DNA from: an uncultured Eubacteriales bacterium
GTDB lineage: Bacteria > Bacillota > Clostridia > Oscillospirales > Oscillospiraceae
Direction of reading: 5' to 3'
DNA: 26,353 nucleotides
NCBI GenBank assembly: GCA_900552475.1
Contig: USAC01000022.1
Span: forward strand, 1 to 26,353
Positions 1 through 8,053 of this stretch are shown in pieces. The notes under the pieces are model-generated. The model ran no database searches, was not told where the DNA came from, and saw only the letters and a program-made list of their open reading frames with translations. Positions within the stretch are counted from its first letter, which is position 1. Each line of letters begins with the position of its first letter. The position numbers and the translations under genes are program-made.

Positions 1-1283
1 GCAGCCTCCTGAATGGCCGTCTTGTTGGCGGCCTTCATCTCGTTGGAGATGGGGATGTAGGGGTTGTTCGCGGAGGAATCGGACTTGGCCAGATTGTCAT
101 ACACCGCGGTGATAGCGGGGAAGGTGTTGGTCAGATAGTCCTTGTAGGTGTCGGAGTTGTAGGCGTCGGAGTTAGGAGCCAGATAGCCCGTCACGGTCGC
201 GAACTTCGCGGCCTGATCGGCGGAGCTGGCGAACTTGATGAACTCGTAAGCGCCCTTCTGGGCCCACTTGTTGCCGTTGTTGCAGATGAAGCCGCCCGTA
301 CCGCCAGCGGGCTCGCCCGTGCGCTTACCGGCGTTCGTGGCGGAGATCATGGGAACGATGCCGACCTCGAACTTGTCGCCGACCGCGGTCAGAACCTTAC
401 CGGTCACGGAGACAACGGCCATCATCATCGCGCAGGAGCCGTCCGCCAGCTGGGGGATGATCTCCTTCTGATAGTTGGAGCCGTAGGCGATGCAGAGATT
501 CTCCGCGTGCAGCTTCTGATACACGCCGAGCATGGTCTTGACGGCGTTGTTCACGGTGCTGTCGGAGGTGTACAGGCACTTCTCGATGGTGCCCTTGTAG
601 CCGTTGTCGTTATCATAGTACATGATGCCCTCACGGCCGAGCGCGGCGTTGAAGTAGTAGCCGTCCGGGTGGAAGCCGATGCCGTAGGTGGTGTAGCCGC
701 CGTCAACGAGCTTCTTGCTGACCGTGTACAGATCCTCGAAGCTCTTCAGATCCTTGGAGGCGTCAATACCGGCCTTGGCGAACATATCCTTATTGTAATA
801 GATCACGGGATAGGAATAGCCCTGCGGATAGCCGATCTGCTTGCCGTCCTTGTCCTGATAGGCAGAGCGGATGGCTTCCCACGTGTTGTCGAGCTCCTTC
901 CAGGTACCCTTCTTCTCCATGTCGATGAACTCCTGAATGGGAACGCAGTAGTCCTCGTTGGCGTACATGGCGACGTTCTCGACCGCGCCGTGGAACATGG
1001 CGGGCAGCTCGCTCTGCTCGGTGGAGCTGATCTTCGCGTTCATCTCAGCCTGGCTGCCCTGAGACTCGCAGACCACATGGTACTTCGTCTGGCTGGCGTT
1101 GAAGGCATCGATAATCTCCTGATACTGGTTCTTCATCGTCTCACCGAAGTAAGTCCAGATCGTGACCTCGATCGTGCCTTCGGGTTCGGGACCCCAGTCT
1201 TCGGTGGGATCCTTCTCCTTGCCGCAGGCCACAAGGCTCAGCGCCATGACCAGAGCAAGGATGAGTGCAAGTACTTTTTTCAT
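1..1283 (-). CDS. ABC transporter sugar-binding lipoprotein, copy B (3' end off window)
   Basis: This gene is open at the left edge of the window; 427 codons are present and no stop is reached. The ATG at 1283 has an AAGGAG ribosome binding site about 7 bases upstream. The product starts with a lipoprotein signal peptide (MKK, a hydrophobic run, then lipobox LVAC with Cys20), so the mature protein should be anchored outside the membrane. The rest resembles cluster 1 extracellular solute-binding proteins that deliver oligosaccharides or polyols to an ABC permease. It is a close paralogue of the gene immediately upstream (1359-2744); by eye roughly four in five residues match along the whole length. 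It is the last visible gene of a minus-strand operon that includes two matching permeases. The substrate is unknown. Confidence 0.92.
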   Translation of the reverse strand, partial: MKKVLALILALVMALSLVACGKEKDPTEDWGPEPEGTIEVTIWTYFGETMKNQYQEIIDAFNASQTKYHVVCESQGSQAEMNAKISSTEQSELPAMFHGAVENVAMYANEDYCVPIQEFIDMEKKGTWKELDNTWEAIRSAYQDKDGKQIGYPQGYSYPVIYYNKDMFAKAGIDASKDLKSFEDLYTVSKKLVDGGYTTYGIGFHPDGYYFNAALGREGIMYYDNDNGYKGTIEKCLYTSDSTVNNAVKTMLGVYQKLHAENLCIAYGSNYQKEIIPQLADGSCAMMMAVVSVTGKVLTAVGDKFEVGIVPMISATNAGKRTGEPAGGTGGFICNNGNKWAQKGAYEFIKFASSADQAAKFATVTGYLAPNSDAYNSDTYKDYLTNTFPAITAVYDNLAKSDSSANNPYIPISNEMKAANKTAIQEA

Positions 1284-1306
1284 CTTGGTTCTCCTTTGTT
1301 GGTATT

Positions 1307-1333
1307 TATAAAACGCACACCGTGCATTTTATA
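1307..1333 (-). promoter_or_regulatory. Intergenic RNA hairpin before lipoprotein copy B
   Basis: On the minus-strand transcript this sequence folds into a 12-bp stem with a single G-U wobble and a 3-nt loop (outer arms UAUAAAA and UUUUAUA, inner GCAC and GUGC). It lies in the 75-bp gap between the two lipoprotein genes. A second hairpin of the same design sits before copy A at 2781-2806. It may be a leaky terminator or a 3'-end stabiliser that sets relative expression of binding protein and permeases; which of these is inference. Confidence 0.6.
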
Positions 1334-1358
1334 CGGGGAATCATGTCCTGTCCGGAGC

Positions 1359-2744
1359 TTAGTTGCTGGTGGGGTTGGACAGGTTGTAAAGCTCGATGGC
1401 TTCCTGAATGGTGTCGCAGTCCTTCTGGATGATGGCGTCCAGATCCGCATCCGGATTGGAGGCCGCCGCCTGAATGGCCGCGCGATTTGCCGCCTCCATC
1501 TCGTTGGAGATGGGGATATAGGGGCTTCTGGCGGAGGAGTCCGCCTTGGCAAGGCTCTCATAGACCACCGCGATGTCGGGGAAGGTGTTCTTCACATAGT
1601 CCTGATAGACCTCGCTGTTATAGGCGTCGGTGTTGGTGGCAAGATAGCCCGTCACGCTCGCGAAATAGCCCGCCTCGTCCGCGGAGCTCGCGAACTTGAT
1701 GAACTCGTACGCGCCCTTCTGGGCCCACTTGTTGCCGTTGTTGCAGATGAAGCCGCCGGTGCCGCCGTTGGGCTCGCCCGTGCGTTTGCCCGCGTCCGTC
1801 GCGGAGAGCATCGGGATGATGCCGACCTCAAAGTTATCGCCGACCGCGGTGAGCACCTTGCCGGTCATGGACACGACGCCCATCAGCATCGCGCAGGAGC
1901 CGTCCGCCAGCTGGGGGATGATCTCCTTCTGATAGTTGGTACCGTAGGGGATGCTCAGATTCTCGCTCTGCAGCTTCTGATAAACGCCGAGCATCGTCTT
2001 GAGCGCGTGATTGACCGTGCTGTCGGATGTGTACAGACACTTTTCGATCGTACCGGAATAGCCGTTGTCGTGATCGTAGTACATGATGCCCTCGCGGCCG
2101 AGCGCGGTGTTGATATAGACGCCGTTGGGGTGGAAGCCGATGCCGTAGGTGGTATAGCCGCCGTCGACGAGCTTTCTGCAGACGTCGTAGAGATCCTCAA
2201 AGCTCTTGAGATCGTTCACCGCATCGATACCGGCCTTGGCAAACATGTCCTTGTTGTAAAAGACGTTGCCGTAGCTGTAGCCCTGCGGATAGCCGATCTG
2301 GCTGCCGCTCTGATCCTGATACGCGGTCAGAATGGCCTGCCAGGTGTTGTCAAGCTCCTTCCAGGTGCCCTTCTTCTCCATGTCGATGAACTCCTGCAGC
2401 GGCACGCAGTAATCTGCGTTGGCGTACATAGCGACGTTCTCGACCGTGCCGTGGAACATGGCGGGCAGCTCCTCCTGCGATACAGAAGCCAGCTTCGCGT
2501 TCAGCTCAGCCGCGCTGCCCTGCGTCTCGCAGGTGACATGGTACTTGGTCTGACTGGCGTTGAAGTCGTCGATGACCTTCTGGTACTGGTTGCGGAGCGT
2601 TTCTCCGAAGAGGGTCCAGATCTCGACTTCGATCGTTCCTTCGGGCTCGGGGCCCCAATCAGCCGTCGGATCCTTCTCCTTGCCGCACGCCACAAGGCTC
2701 AGCGCCATGACGAGGGCAAGGACAAGCGCAAGAATCTTTTTCAT
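1359..2744 (-). CDS. ABC transporter sugar-binding lipoprotein, copy A
   Basis: A 461-aa extracellular solute-binding protein of the carbohydrate (CUT1) type. The first 20 residues form a lipoprotein signal peptide ending in the lipobox LVAC, so Cys20 should be lipidated. The ATG at 2744 follows a GGAG ribosome binding site. Length and overall pattern fit family 1 binding proteins for oligosaccharides or sugar alcohols. It lies just after two permease genes on the same strand and is followed after 75 bp by a near duplicate (copy B). The duplication suggests two receptors for related ligands feeding one permease pair, a known arrangement for such systems. No ATPase gene is visible, which fits Firmicutes that share an MsmX-type ATPase among several CUT1 transporters. 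The ligand cannot be inferred. Confidence 0.93.
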   Translation of the reverse strand: MKKILALVLALVMALSLVACGKEKDPTADWGPEPEGTIEVEIWTLFGETLRNQYQKVIDDFNASQTKYHVTCETQGSAAELNAKLASVSQEELPAMFHGTVENVAMYANADYCVPLQEFIDMEKKGTWKELDNTWQAILTAYQDQSGSQIGYPQGYSYGNVFYNKDMFAKAGIDAVNDLKSFEDLYDVCRKLVDGGYTTYGIGFHPNGVYINTALGREGIMYYDHDNGYSGTIEKCLYTSDSTVNHALKTMLGVYQKLQSENLSIPYGTNYQKEIIPQLADGSCAMLMGVVSMTGKVLTAVGDNFEVGIIPMLSATDAGKRTGEPNGGTGGFICNNGNKWAQKGAYEFIKFASSADEAGYFASVTGYLATNTDAYNSEVYQDYVKNTFPDIAVVYESLAKADSSARSPYIPISNEMEAANRAAIQAAASNPDADLDAIIQKDCDTIQEAIELYNLSNPTSN

Positions 2745-2780
2745 CTCTGTTTCTCCTTGTTCTTTTTTCCTTTTTCTATT

Positions 2781-2806
2781 TATAAAACACCGTCGGGTGC
2801 TCTATA
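2781..2806 (-). promoter_or_regulatory. Intergenic RNA hairpin before lipoprotein copy A
   Basis: The minus-strand RNA forms an 11-bp stem with two G-U wobbles and loop CGAC; the outer ends are UAUA and the inner pairs are CACC/GGUG. The design matches the hairpin at 1307-1333 (AU-rich base, CAC/GUG core), while individual bases differ in ways that keep pairing. It lies about 37 bases before the copy A start codon, in the 100-bp gap after the second permease gene. Confidence 0.6.
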
Positions 2807-2844
2807 CGCCGGGAGAGAGAATAACGGGAGAATATAGTTTTTTA

Positions 2845-3681
2845 TCAGCCCTTGACGCCGCCGGCCGTCATCCCCTTGATGATGTAATCCTGGCCGAAGA
2901 TGTAGGCAATCACCGTCGGGATGATGGCGATCATGGCGCTGGCAAGGATCTGGCTGTAGTCCACGACGTCGCCCGCGACAAGCTGCGCCACGCCGACCTG
3001 CACCGTGCGCATGGTGGACTTCGTCGTGACCAGCAGGGGCCAGAAGTAGGCGTTGTAGATGCTCACGAACAGGTACACCGCCAGCGACGACAGCGTCGGC
3101 AGGGACAGCGGCAGCGCGATGCGGAACAAAAAGCCGATATCGCCGCAGCCGTCGAGCGTAGCCGCTTCCTTGAAGTCCTTCGACAGCGTCAGGAAGTACT
3201 GACGCATCATGAAGATGGACGTACCGCCGACGAGGGAGGTAATAATCAGGCCGAGATAGGTGTTCGTCAGGCCGAGGTTCTGCACCGTGACGAAGTTCGT
3301 GATCACGACGACCTCGCCGGGGATCATCATGCTCGCGAGCACAAGGCCGAACAGGAACTTCTTGCCCTTGAACTCAAAGAACGAGAAACCGTAGGCCGCG
3401 AGACTCGCCACGGTGATCTGGATGGTGATGGCCAGCAGGCACACAATCAGCGAGTTTTTCAGGTACGACAGCAGGGGAACCTTCTGGAACACCTCGATAT
3501 AGTTGATGAGCGTTGGGTTGGCAGTGAACAGCCGCAGCGGCGAGCTGGTCAGTTCATCCTCATACTGAATGGAAAACAGAAAGCCGATAATCAGCGGGGA
3601 GATAAACAGGATGCCGAGCAGCACCTTCAGACCGAAGGAAATTCCTTCTTTCGTCTTTCTGACTTGTTTCTGCGTCATCAT
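2845..3681 (-). CDS. Carbohydrate ABC transporter permease (MalG/UgpE type)
   Basis: A 278-aa polytopic inner-membrane protein with about six hydrophobic segments. The cytoplasmic EAA loop that contacts the ATPase is clear at residues 172-191 (EAATLDGCG followed by RIALPLSLP). This is the second permease of a CUT1 heterodimer. Its ATG at 3681 overlaps the stop codon of the preceding permease gene by four bases (ATGA), indicating translational coupling and matched amounts of the two subunits. The binding-protein gene follows after 100 bp and an RNA hairpin. Length is normal for MalG/UgpE-like proteins. The substrate is unknown. Confidence 0.95.
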   Translation of the reverse strand: MMTQKQVRKTKEGISFGLKVLLGILFISPLIIGFLFSIQYEDELTSSPLRLFTANPTLINYIEVFQKVPLLSYLKNSLIVCLLAITIQITVASLAAYGFSFFEFKGKKFLFGLVLASMMIPGEVVVITNFVTVQNLGLTNTYLGLIITSLVGGTSIFMMRQYFLTLSKDFKEAATLDGCGDIGFLFRIALPLSLPTLSSLAVYLFVSIYNAYFWPLLVTTKSTMRTVQVGVAQLVAGDVVDYSQILASAMIAIIPTVIAYIFGQDYIIKGMTAGGVKG

Positions 3682-4568
3682 TGATAATGCACCACCTTAT
3701 CTTCCAGAGCAAACTGGATGCGCGTCAGGATAAAGATCATCAGGAACAGGAAGATGGCCTGTACACATGCCGTCTCGAAACGGCCGTTGACGATAGCGTT
3801 TTCGTAGATGTAGTAGATCAGCGTCTTCGTGCTGTTGGCGGGGCCGCCCTGCGTCAGGAGCTTGATCTGGTTGAAGCACTTGAACGAGTTGTTGATGTTC
3901 AGGAACAGCACGAAGAAAATCTGGGGAGAGGCCAGCGGGAGAATGATCTTGCGGATACGCTCGAGCGGGCCGGCGCCGTCGAGCCATGCGCTCTCGAGCA
4001 GATCCTCCGGCACGTTGCGGAAGCCCACCAGCAGGAAAATGAAACTCGTGCCGATGTGCTGCCAGACCGTCATCGCGACCACGCACCAGAAGGCGGTGGA
4101 TTTCGTGGTCAGCCAGGAGATATCCGTGCCCAAAATGTTGTTGAGCACGCCGTTGTGCTGGCTGAAGAAAAACAGGAAGATGGCCGCCGCGGGGGACGAG
4201 GCGATCGCCATGGGCAGCGCGTACATCGTCTGATACAGCTTCGACCAGCGCACCTTCATCGTGGCGAGCAGAGCAAAGATCATCGCGATGCTGAAGGTAA
4301 AGACCAGATTGGCCGCCGCCATTTTCAGCGTGACGACAACAACGTTCCAGAATTCATCCTTCTTCAGTACGCGGAGCCAGTTGCCGATGCCGACCCACTT
4401 GGCGAAGTTACCGCGCTTGTCCGTCACAGCGAAGGACAGCACAATCGCCCGGATGAACGGGTAGAATGTGAATGCGCAGAACAGGAGGATCGCCGGGGCA
4501 ATCAGCAGATACGGCAGTTTTTTTGTCCGTTTCTTTCTTGCCAGCGGCAGTTCGTTCTTTTGTGACAT
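3678..4568 (-). CDS. Carbohydrate ABC transporter permease (MalF/UgpA type)
   Basis: A 296-aa integral membrane protein with a basic N-terminus, a first membrane segment at about residues 19-43, and further hydrophobic segments to the C-terminus. The EAA loop is at residues 192-211 (ESAWLDGAG, then RKIILP), the signature for coupling to an ABC ATPase. It is the first permease of the CUT1 pair. The ATG at 4568 follows an AGGA ribosome binding site, 36 bp after the isomerase-like gene, so the genes are probably one transcript. It overlaps the next permease gene by four bases. No ATP-binding subunit is encoded nearby. Confidence 0.95.
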   Translation of the reverse strand: MSQKNELPLARKKRTKKLPYLLIAPAILLFCAFTFYPFIRAIVLSFAVTDKRGNFAKWVGIGNWLRVLKKDEFWNVVVVTLKMAAANLVFTFSIAMIFALLATMKVRWSKLYQTMYALPMAIASSPAAAIFLFFFSQHNGVLNNILGTDISWLTTKSTAFWCVVAMTVWQHIGTSFIFLLVGFRNVPEDLLESAWLDGAGPLERIRKIILPLASPQIFFVLFLNINNSFKCFNQIKLLTQGGPANSTKTLIYYIYENAIVNGRFETACVQAIFLFLMIFILTRIQFALEDKVVHYQ

Positions 4569-4604
4569 CTTAAGGTTCCTTTCCCGGCCCTGCGGCCGTT
4601 CATT

Positions 4605-5420
4605 TTATCCATTCAGGCAGTCTGCCAGGCGAAGGGCGTCCCGTCTGAAAAGCTCGGGGGTGATGTGCGGGCCGGATACATATTCCAGTACCAGATCCGC
4701 GTCCGGTGTCTCGCGGCCGATCTGCCGCAGGAGCCGTTCCATCTCCTCCGGGGTATACCACAGGCCCTCCTCGAACATCGGCCGGTGCAGATCATGCACG
4801 CCGTCGGTGTTGTGCAGATGATAGCCCTTGATACGCGTACCCAGCTGGGAGATCAGTTTCGGGATGTCCCAGTGGTTTGCCATGGCGTGGCCCGTGTCGA
4901 TGAGCGCGCCGACCTCGTCGGGGAGCTCATCAAACATCTTCACGAACTCGTCCTGATCGAGCAGGACGCTGTCCTTGAACGGGAAGCCGACGTTTTCCAC
5001 CGTCAGGTGCAGGCCCTCGGCCTTCGCCTTGGCAGCGGTGCTGCGGATGGCCTCGAGCGACCACTCCTGCAGCTGCGCGCGCTCGTCTGCTGGGACGGCA
5101 CGCTCGTGCGTGTGCATAACCATCGACTCGGCGCCGAAGAGGTGGTACCAGCGGAACGCCTTGGCAAACGCCGCCTCCATCGCCGCGCGCTCGGGGCTGT
5201 CGGGCGCGCCGCTGATCTCCACGAACGGCGCGTGCAGCGTCACGGGGCCGCTGGCAAAGCGCGGCACCTGACTGTCCAGCAGCTCGTCGAAGTTCGGAAT
5301 CGGCCAGCTCGTGCCGAGCTCCGCGCCCATCGGAACCTCCGGACAGCTTTTGCAGAGCTGTTCGAGCAGGTCATAGTCCTCAAAGAGTACGCAGAAGGAA
5401 GAGATAAAGATTTTTTGCAT
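4605..5420 (-). CDS. Sugar phosphate isomerase/epimerase-like TIM-barrel protein
   Basis: A 271-aa protein of the xylose isomerase-like TIM-barrel (AP endonuclease 2 fold) family. Putative divalent metal ligands are in the expected order: E142 (VENVG), D175 and H178 (LIDTGHA), H201/H203 (YHLHNTDG) and E246 (LEYV). Members include sugar isomerases, epimerases, inosose dehydratases and other enzymes, so the reaction cannot be fixed. It is the second gene of the sugar-uptake operon, 12 bp after the phosphatase-acetyltransferase gene and 36 bp before the permeases. This placement suggests it acts on the imported substrate or its product. The ATG at 5420 has a GAGG-like ribosome binding site. It is full length with no obvious defect. 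Confidence 0.88.
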   Translation of the reverse strand: MQKIFISSFCVLFEDYDLLEQLCKSCPEVPMGAELGTSWPIPNFDELLDSQVPRFASGPVTLHAPFVEISGAPDSPERAAMEAAFAKAFRWYHLFGAESMVMHTHERAVPADERAQLQEWSLEAIRSTAAKAKAEGLHLTVENVGFPFKDSVLLDQDEFVKMFDELPDEVGALIDTGHAMANHWDIPKLISQLGTRIKGYHLHNTDGVHDLHRPMFEEGLWYTPEEMERLLRQIGRETPDADLVLEYVSGPHITPELFRRDALRLADCLNG

Positions 5421-5432
5421 TGTTTTTTCGCC

Positions 5433-6560
5433 TCACGCAAGAATGGGATAGGGGCAGGGCGGGCAGAACAGATACAGGCACTGATACGCGGGGTGTCCCT
5501 TCATTTTTTCAAATACAAATCGGTCAACGACGCGCTGCTCCTCTGCGCTGCAGCCGCAGCGCACGGCGATGTGCGTCATGTCCACATAGCGCAGCTCGTG
5601 CGCTGCGTAGCCGAACAGCTGCTCGCTGTAGCCCCGGCCCTGCAGGGCGGGCTTTACATACATGGTGTCAATCACGCCGCACGACGCGGGGAGGTCTTTG
5701 TCGGTCCCCATGCGGACGAAGCCGGAAACCTCACCCTTGAGATAGCTCAGCGCGATGTAGTTCGGGTGCTCGGCAAGCAGAGCGCGCGCCCCGCGGCGGT
5801 AGCTCTCACGGTCAAACGCCGCGCCGCGCTCGGCGGCCTCGGCCTGTGCCAGGTCGAGAAGCGTCTCCTCCTGCTCGGGCCTTACGGGATAGACGGCCAT
5901 GTTGATGTCCGCCCCGGCGATGCCGCCCCACGCGCGCTTGAGCCGGTCGGGCAGGTGGGATTCATCATTCATGAACTCGACGGTGATGTTCCCGTCCCCG
6001 TCCACGTTCAGAAGCGACACGGAGGTGTTGTCCCCGTGGCCGAACTCCTTCACGCGCGTCATCGGCTCACCGAGGATCGTGCAGAGCGTGGCCTTGATGG
6101 TGCAGGAGTGGGAAACCGCGACGGCCACGCCGTCGGGGCCGACCTCGCGCGCAATGCGCTTCAGCCCGCAGATCAGCCGGGCCGCAACCTGCTCAAAGCT
6201 GCTCGCGCCGGGGGTCTTAAGCGCCCACGGCGTCTCGCTCCAAGCCCGGTTCCCCTCCGGGAACTCGTCGGCGATGTTGCCCCAGGCCATGTCCTCCCAG
6301 ATACCGGTCGTCACCTCACGCAGCGAGATGCGCGTGTGAATCGTCAGGCCGCGCTCCTTCGCGATGGGGTCGATCGTCATGATCGAGCGGTAGGAATCGC
6401 TGGAATACAGCTTATCAATATGAATCCCCTCGAAGCGGCGGCGCAGCATCTCACACTGCTCATAGCCCTTGTGCGTGACCAGCGCGTCCACGTGGGCCTG
6501 TGTGCGCCGGCAGGCATTGCCCTCCGACTCGCAGTGTCTCACCAGATAAATCTTAGCCAT
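5433..6560 (-). CDS. Histidine phosphatase (PGM family) fused to GNAT acetyltransferase
   Basis: A 375-aa two-domain protein. Residues 1 to about 205 are a histidine phosphatase/phosphoglycerate mutase-like domain: LVRHCESEGN carries R8 and the phospho-acceptor H9, R58 follows YSSDSY, E82 lies in LREV, and H151 is in VSHS. Residues about 218-362 match a GNAT N-acetyltransferase, with an acetyl-CoA loop QGRGYSEQL at 307-315. The join lies between about 205 and 218 and the frame is continuous, so this is a genuine fusion. Substrates are unknown; a sugar phosphate for the first domain and an amine or amino sugar for the second would suit a sugar operon, but that is inference. The ATG at 6560 follows AGGA. 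It is first in the minus-strand operon. Confidence 0.88.
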   Translation of the reverse strand: MAKIYLVRHCESEGNACRRTQAHVDALVTHKGYEQCEMLRRRFEGIHIDKLYSSDSYRSIMTIDPIAKERGLTIHTRISLREVTTGIWEDMAWGNIADEFPEGNRAWSETPWALKTPGASSFEQVAARLICGLKRIAREVGPDGVAVAVSHSCTIKATLCTILGEPMTRVKEFGHGDNTSVSLLNVDGDGNITVEFMNDESHLPDRLKRAWGGIAGADINMAVYPVRPEQEETLLDLAQAEAAERGAAFDRESYRRGARALLAEHPNYIALSYLKGEVSGFVRMGTDKDLPASCGVIDTMYVKPALQGRGYSEQLFGYAAHELRYVDMTHIAVRCGCSAEEQRVVDRFVFEKMKGHPAYQCLYLFCPPCPYPILA

Positions 6561-6637
6561 AATATTCCTCTATCATTCAACAAATTATTAATTTTTCGTC
6601 TCAATAAACAGGCATTCACCCAAGATATGATGGTTTT

Positions 6638-6666
6638 AGCTTAGCACACGCAATCGGACAAAGCAA
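6638..6666 (-). promoter_or_regulatory. Possible promoter of the sugar-uptake operon
   Basis: On the minus strand there is TTGCTT (6666-6661), a 17-base spacer, and TAAGCT (6643-6638) preceded by an extended TGC. Both boxes are weak. Support comes from the sequence CATCTTGC that overlaps this -35 box in the same way as at the divergent regulator promoter. No better candidate was found upstream of the first gene. Confidence 0.35.
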
Positions 6667-6871
6667 GATGTTTTTCTCTCTTTTCCCTGTTTTTTTGGCG
6701 TCATCTTGAACGATAAATCAATAATTTGTGCAGATTCTCCAATTTATTTTTCTAGTTTTTGTGGATTTCTCCGGCCTCCTTCTTGTTAATTTCTTGTCTA
6801 TTATTAGTAAATCCATATTTTTCCATTTGGTGAAAAATCCTGATATTTCTCAAAAATATTAATAATTCATC

Positions 6872-6900
6872 TTGCATCCGCCGCAAGACTGTGGTATACT
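6872..6900 (+). promoter_or_regulatory. Promoter of the LacI-family regulator
   Basis: TTGCAT at 6872-6877, a 17-base spacer and TATACT at 6895-6900, with an extended -10 TGG. Transcription would start near 6907, about 30 bases before the ATG. A small inverted repeat CTTGC/GCAAG (6871-6875 and 6883-6887) and the CATCTTGC box overlap the -35 region and could be operator elements. Confidence 0.75.
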
Positions 6901-6938
6901 TTTCTCAATCAATTCGTCCGACCTTACAGGAGGTGCTT

Positions 6939-8036
6939 ATGCGAACCAAAGGCGTCACTATGCAGGATGTCGCAAAGGCGGCCGGCGTTTCTCAATCCAC
7001 CGTCTCCATGATCCTGAACCAGAAATCCAGTTCCTTCCCCACCACTACGATCGAAAAGGTACTCGCCGCGGCCACGGCGCTGAACTATCAGTTCCGCCGC
7101 ACCGCGCCGCCCCCCTCGAACAGTACGGTGCTCGTCATCGCCGTGCAGACCACGAACCCGTACTACAGCGCCATGATCCAGGGCATCGACCGCGCGGCCA
7201 TCACCCAGAGCATTTCGATCATCACCGCATGTTCCTACCACAATCCCGCGCTTGAGAGCGCCTATCTCCAGATGGCCCTCGAGCACCACTATCTCGGCGT
7301 CATCTTCCTCTATCCGCCGGATAACGACGCGGCCTATGCCAACGCCAACACCCGCATTCCCATCGTCACGATCTGCGACCGGTCGAGCCATGTCACCGGC
7401 GACATCGTGGAGCTGAACAACTTCGAGGCGGGCGTGCTTGCCGCGCGGCACCTGCTCGAGCTGGGGCACAAGAATATCGCCGTTCTCTCCTCGACCTCCG
7501 TGCGCAGCACGACCTCGCGCGCAACGCGCGTGGCCGGCGTTCTCTCCGAGGTGCGCAAGGTTCTCTCCGAGGATCATCTGCTGATCCTCAGCGGCAACTC
7601 CGGCTCCACCGACATGCTGCAGGAGAAGAGCTCGCACTATCAGATGGGCCACACGCTTGCCCAGAACAAGAAGATCTTCCAGCGCAACATCACGGGCCTG
7701 ATCTGCGTCAATGACCTCGTGGCCTACGGCGCGATGGACGCGCTCATCAGCCGCGGCTACCGGATTCCGGAGGATTTCTCCGTCATCGGCTCGGATAATC
7801 TGCTGTTTTCCAGCATGCCGCAGGTCTCGCTCACCACGATCGAGCACCACCCCTACATCGTCGCGCAGTCCGCGCTCACGACGCTTCTCAACCGCACGCA
7901 CATGTCCGTTACGAACCAGAGCGCCTCGTCGACGGCGCGCTTTCAGGTGCAGTGTCAGCCGAACCTGATTATCCGCCACTCGACCGGCCCCGCGCGCACC
8001 GGGATGCTGCCCGGCATGCCCGGCCCCCGGTTCTGA
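6939..8036 (+). CDS. LacI-family transcriptional regulator
   Basis: A 365-aa DNA-binding regulator. The N-terminal helix-turn-helix and hinge are typical of the LacI/PurR family (VTMQDVAKAAGVSQSTVSMIL, about residues 6-26), followed by a periplasmic-binding-protein-like sensor domain with two lobes. The start at 6939 is chosen because CAGGAGGT lies 5-12 bases upstream; an in-frame upstream extension to 6891 would overlap the promoter. It is divergent from the sugar-uptake operon and probably regulates it and itself in response to a sugar or sugar phosphate. The downstream HAD phosphatase starts 17 bases after the stop, so the two are likely cotranscribed. The effector is unknown. Confidence 0.93.
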   Translation: MRTKGVTMQDVAKAAGVSQSTVSMILNQKSSSFPTTTIEKVLAAATALNYQFRRTAPPPSNSTVLVIAVQTTNPYYSAMIQGIDRAAITQSISIITACSYHNPALESAYLQMALEHHYLGVIFLYPPDNDAAYANANTRIPIVTICDRSSHVTGDIVELNNFEAGVLAARHLLELGHKNIAVLSSTSVRSTTSRATRVAGVLSEVRKVLSEDHLLILSGNSGSTDMLQEKSSHYQMGHTLAQNKKIFQRNITGLICVNDLVAYGAMDALISRGYRIPEDFSVIGSDNLLFSSMPQVSLTTIEHHPYIVAQSALTTLLNRTHMSVTNQSASSTARFQVQCQPNLIIRHSTGPARTGMLPGMPGPRF

Positions 8037-8053
8037 TAAGAGGTAGAAACCGC

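Larger units (their letters stand above)
6561..6938. other. AT-rich divergent intergenic region
   Basis: This 378-bp gap separates the uptake operon from the LacI-family gene and is markedly AT-rich compared with its neighbours. It holds candidate promoters for both directions and three copies of CATCTTG: at 6670-6664 on the minus strand and at 6702-6708 and 6868-6874 on the plus strand. No ORF or structured RNA is evident. Confidence 0.7.

Noticed and set aside
507..2837. A 776-aa open frame on the plus strand
   Set aside because: It is antisense to both binding-lipoprotein genes, has no ribosome binding site, and reads as repeated His/Val/Leu-rich sequence that follows the duplicated codons beneath.
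4665..6644. A 659-aa open frame on the plus strand
   Set aside because: It runs antisense to the TIM-barrel and phosphatase-GNAT genes, which have clear family motifs and ribosome binding sites.
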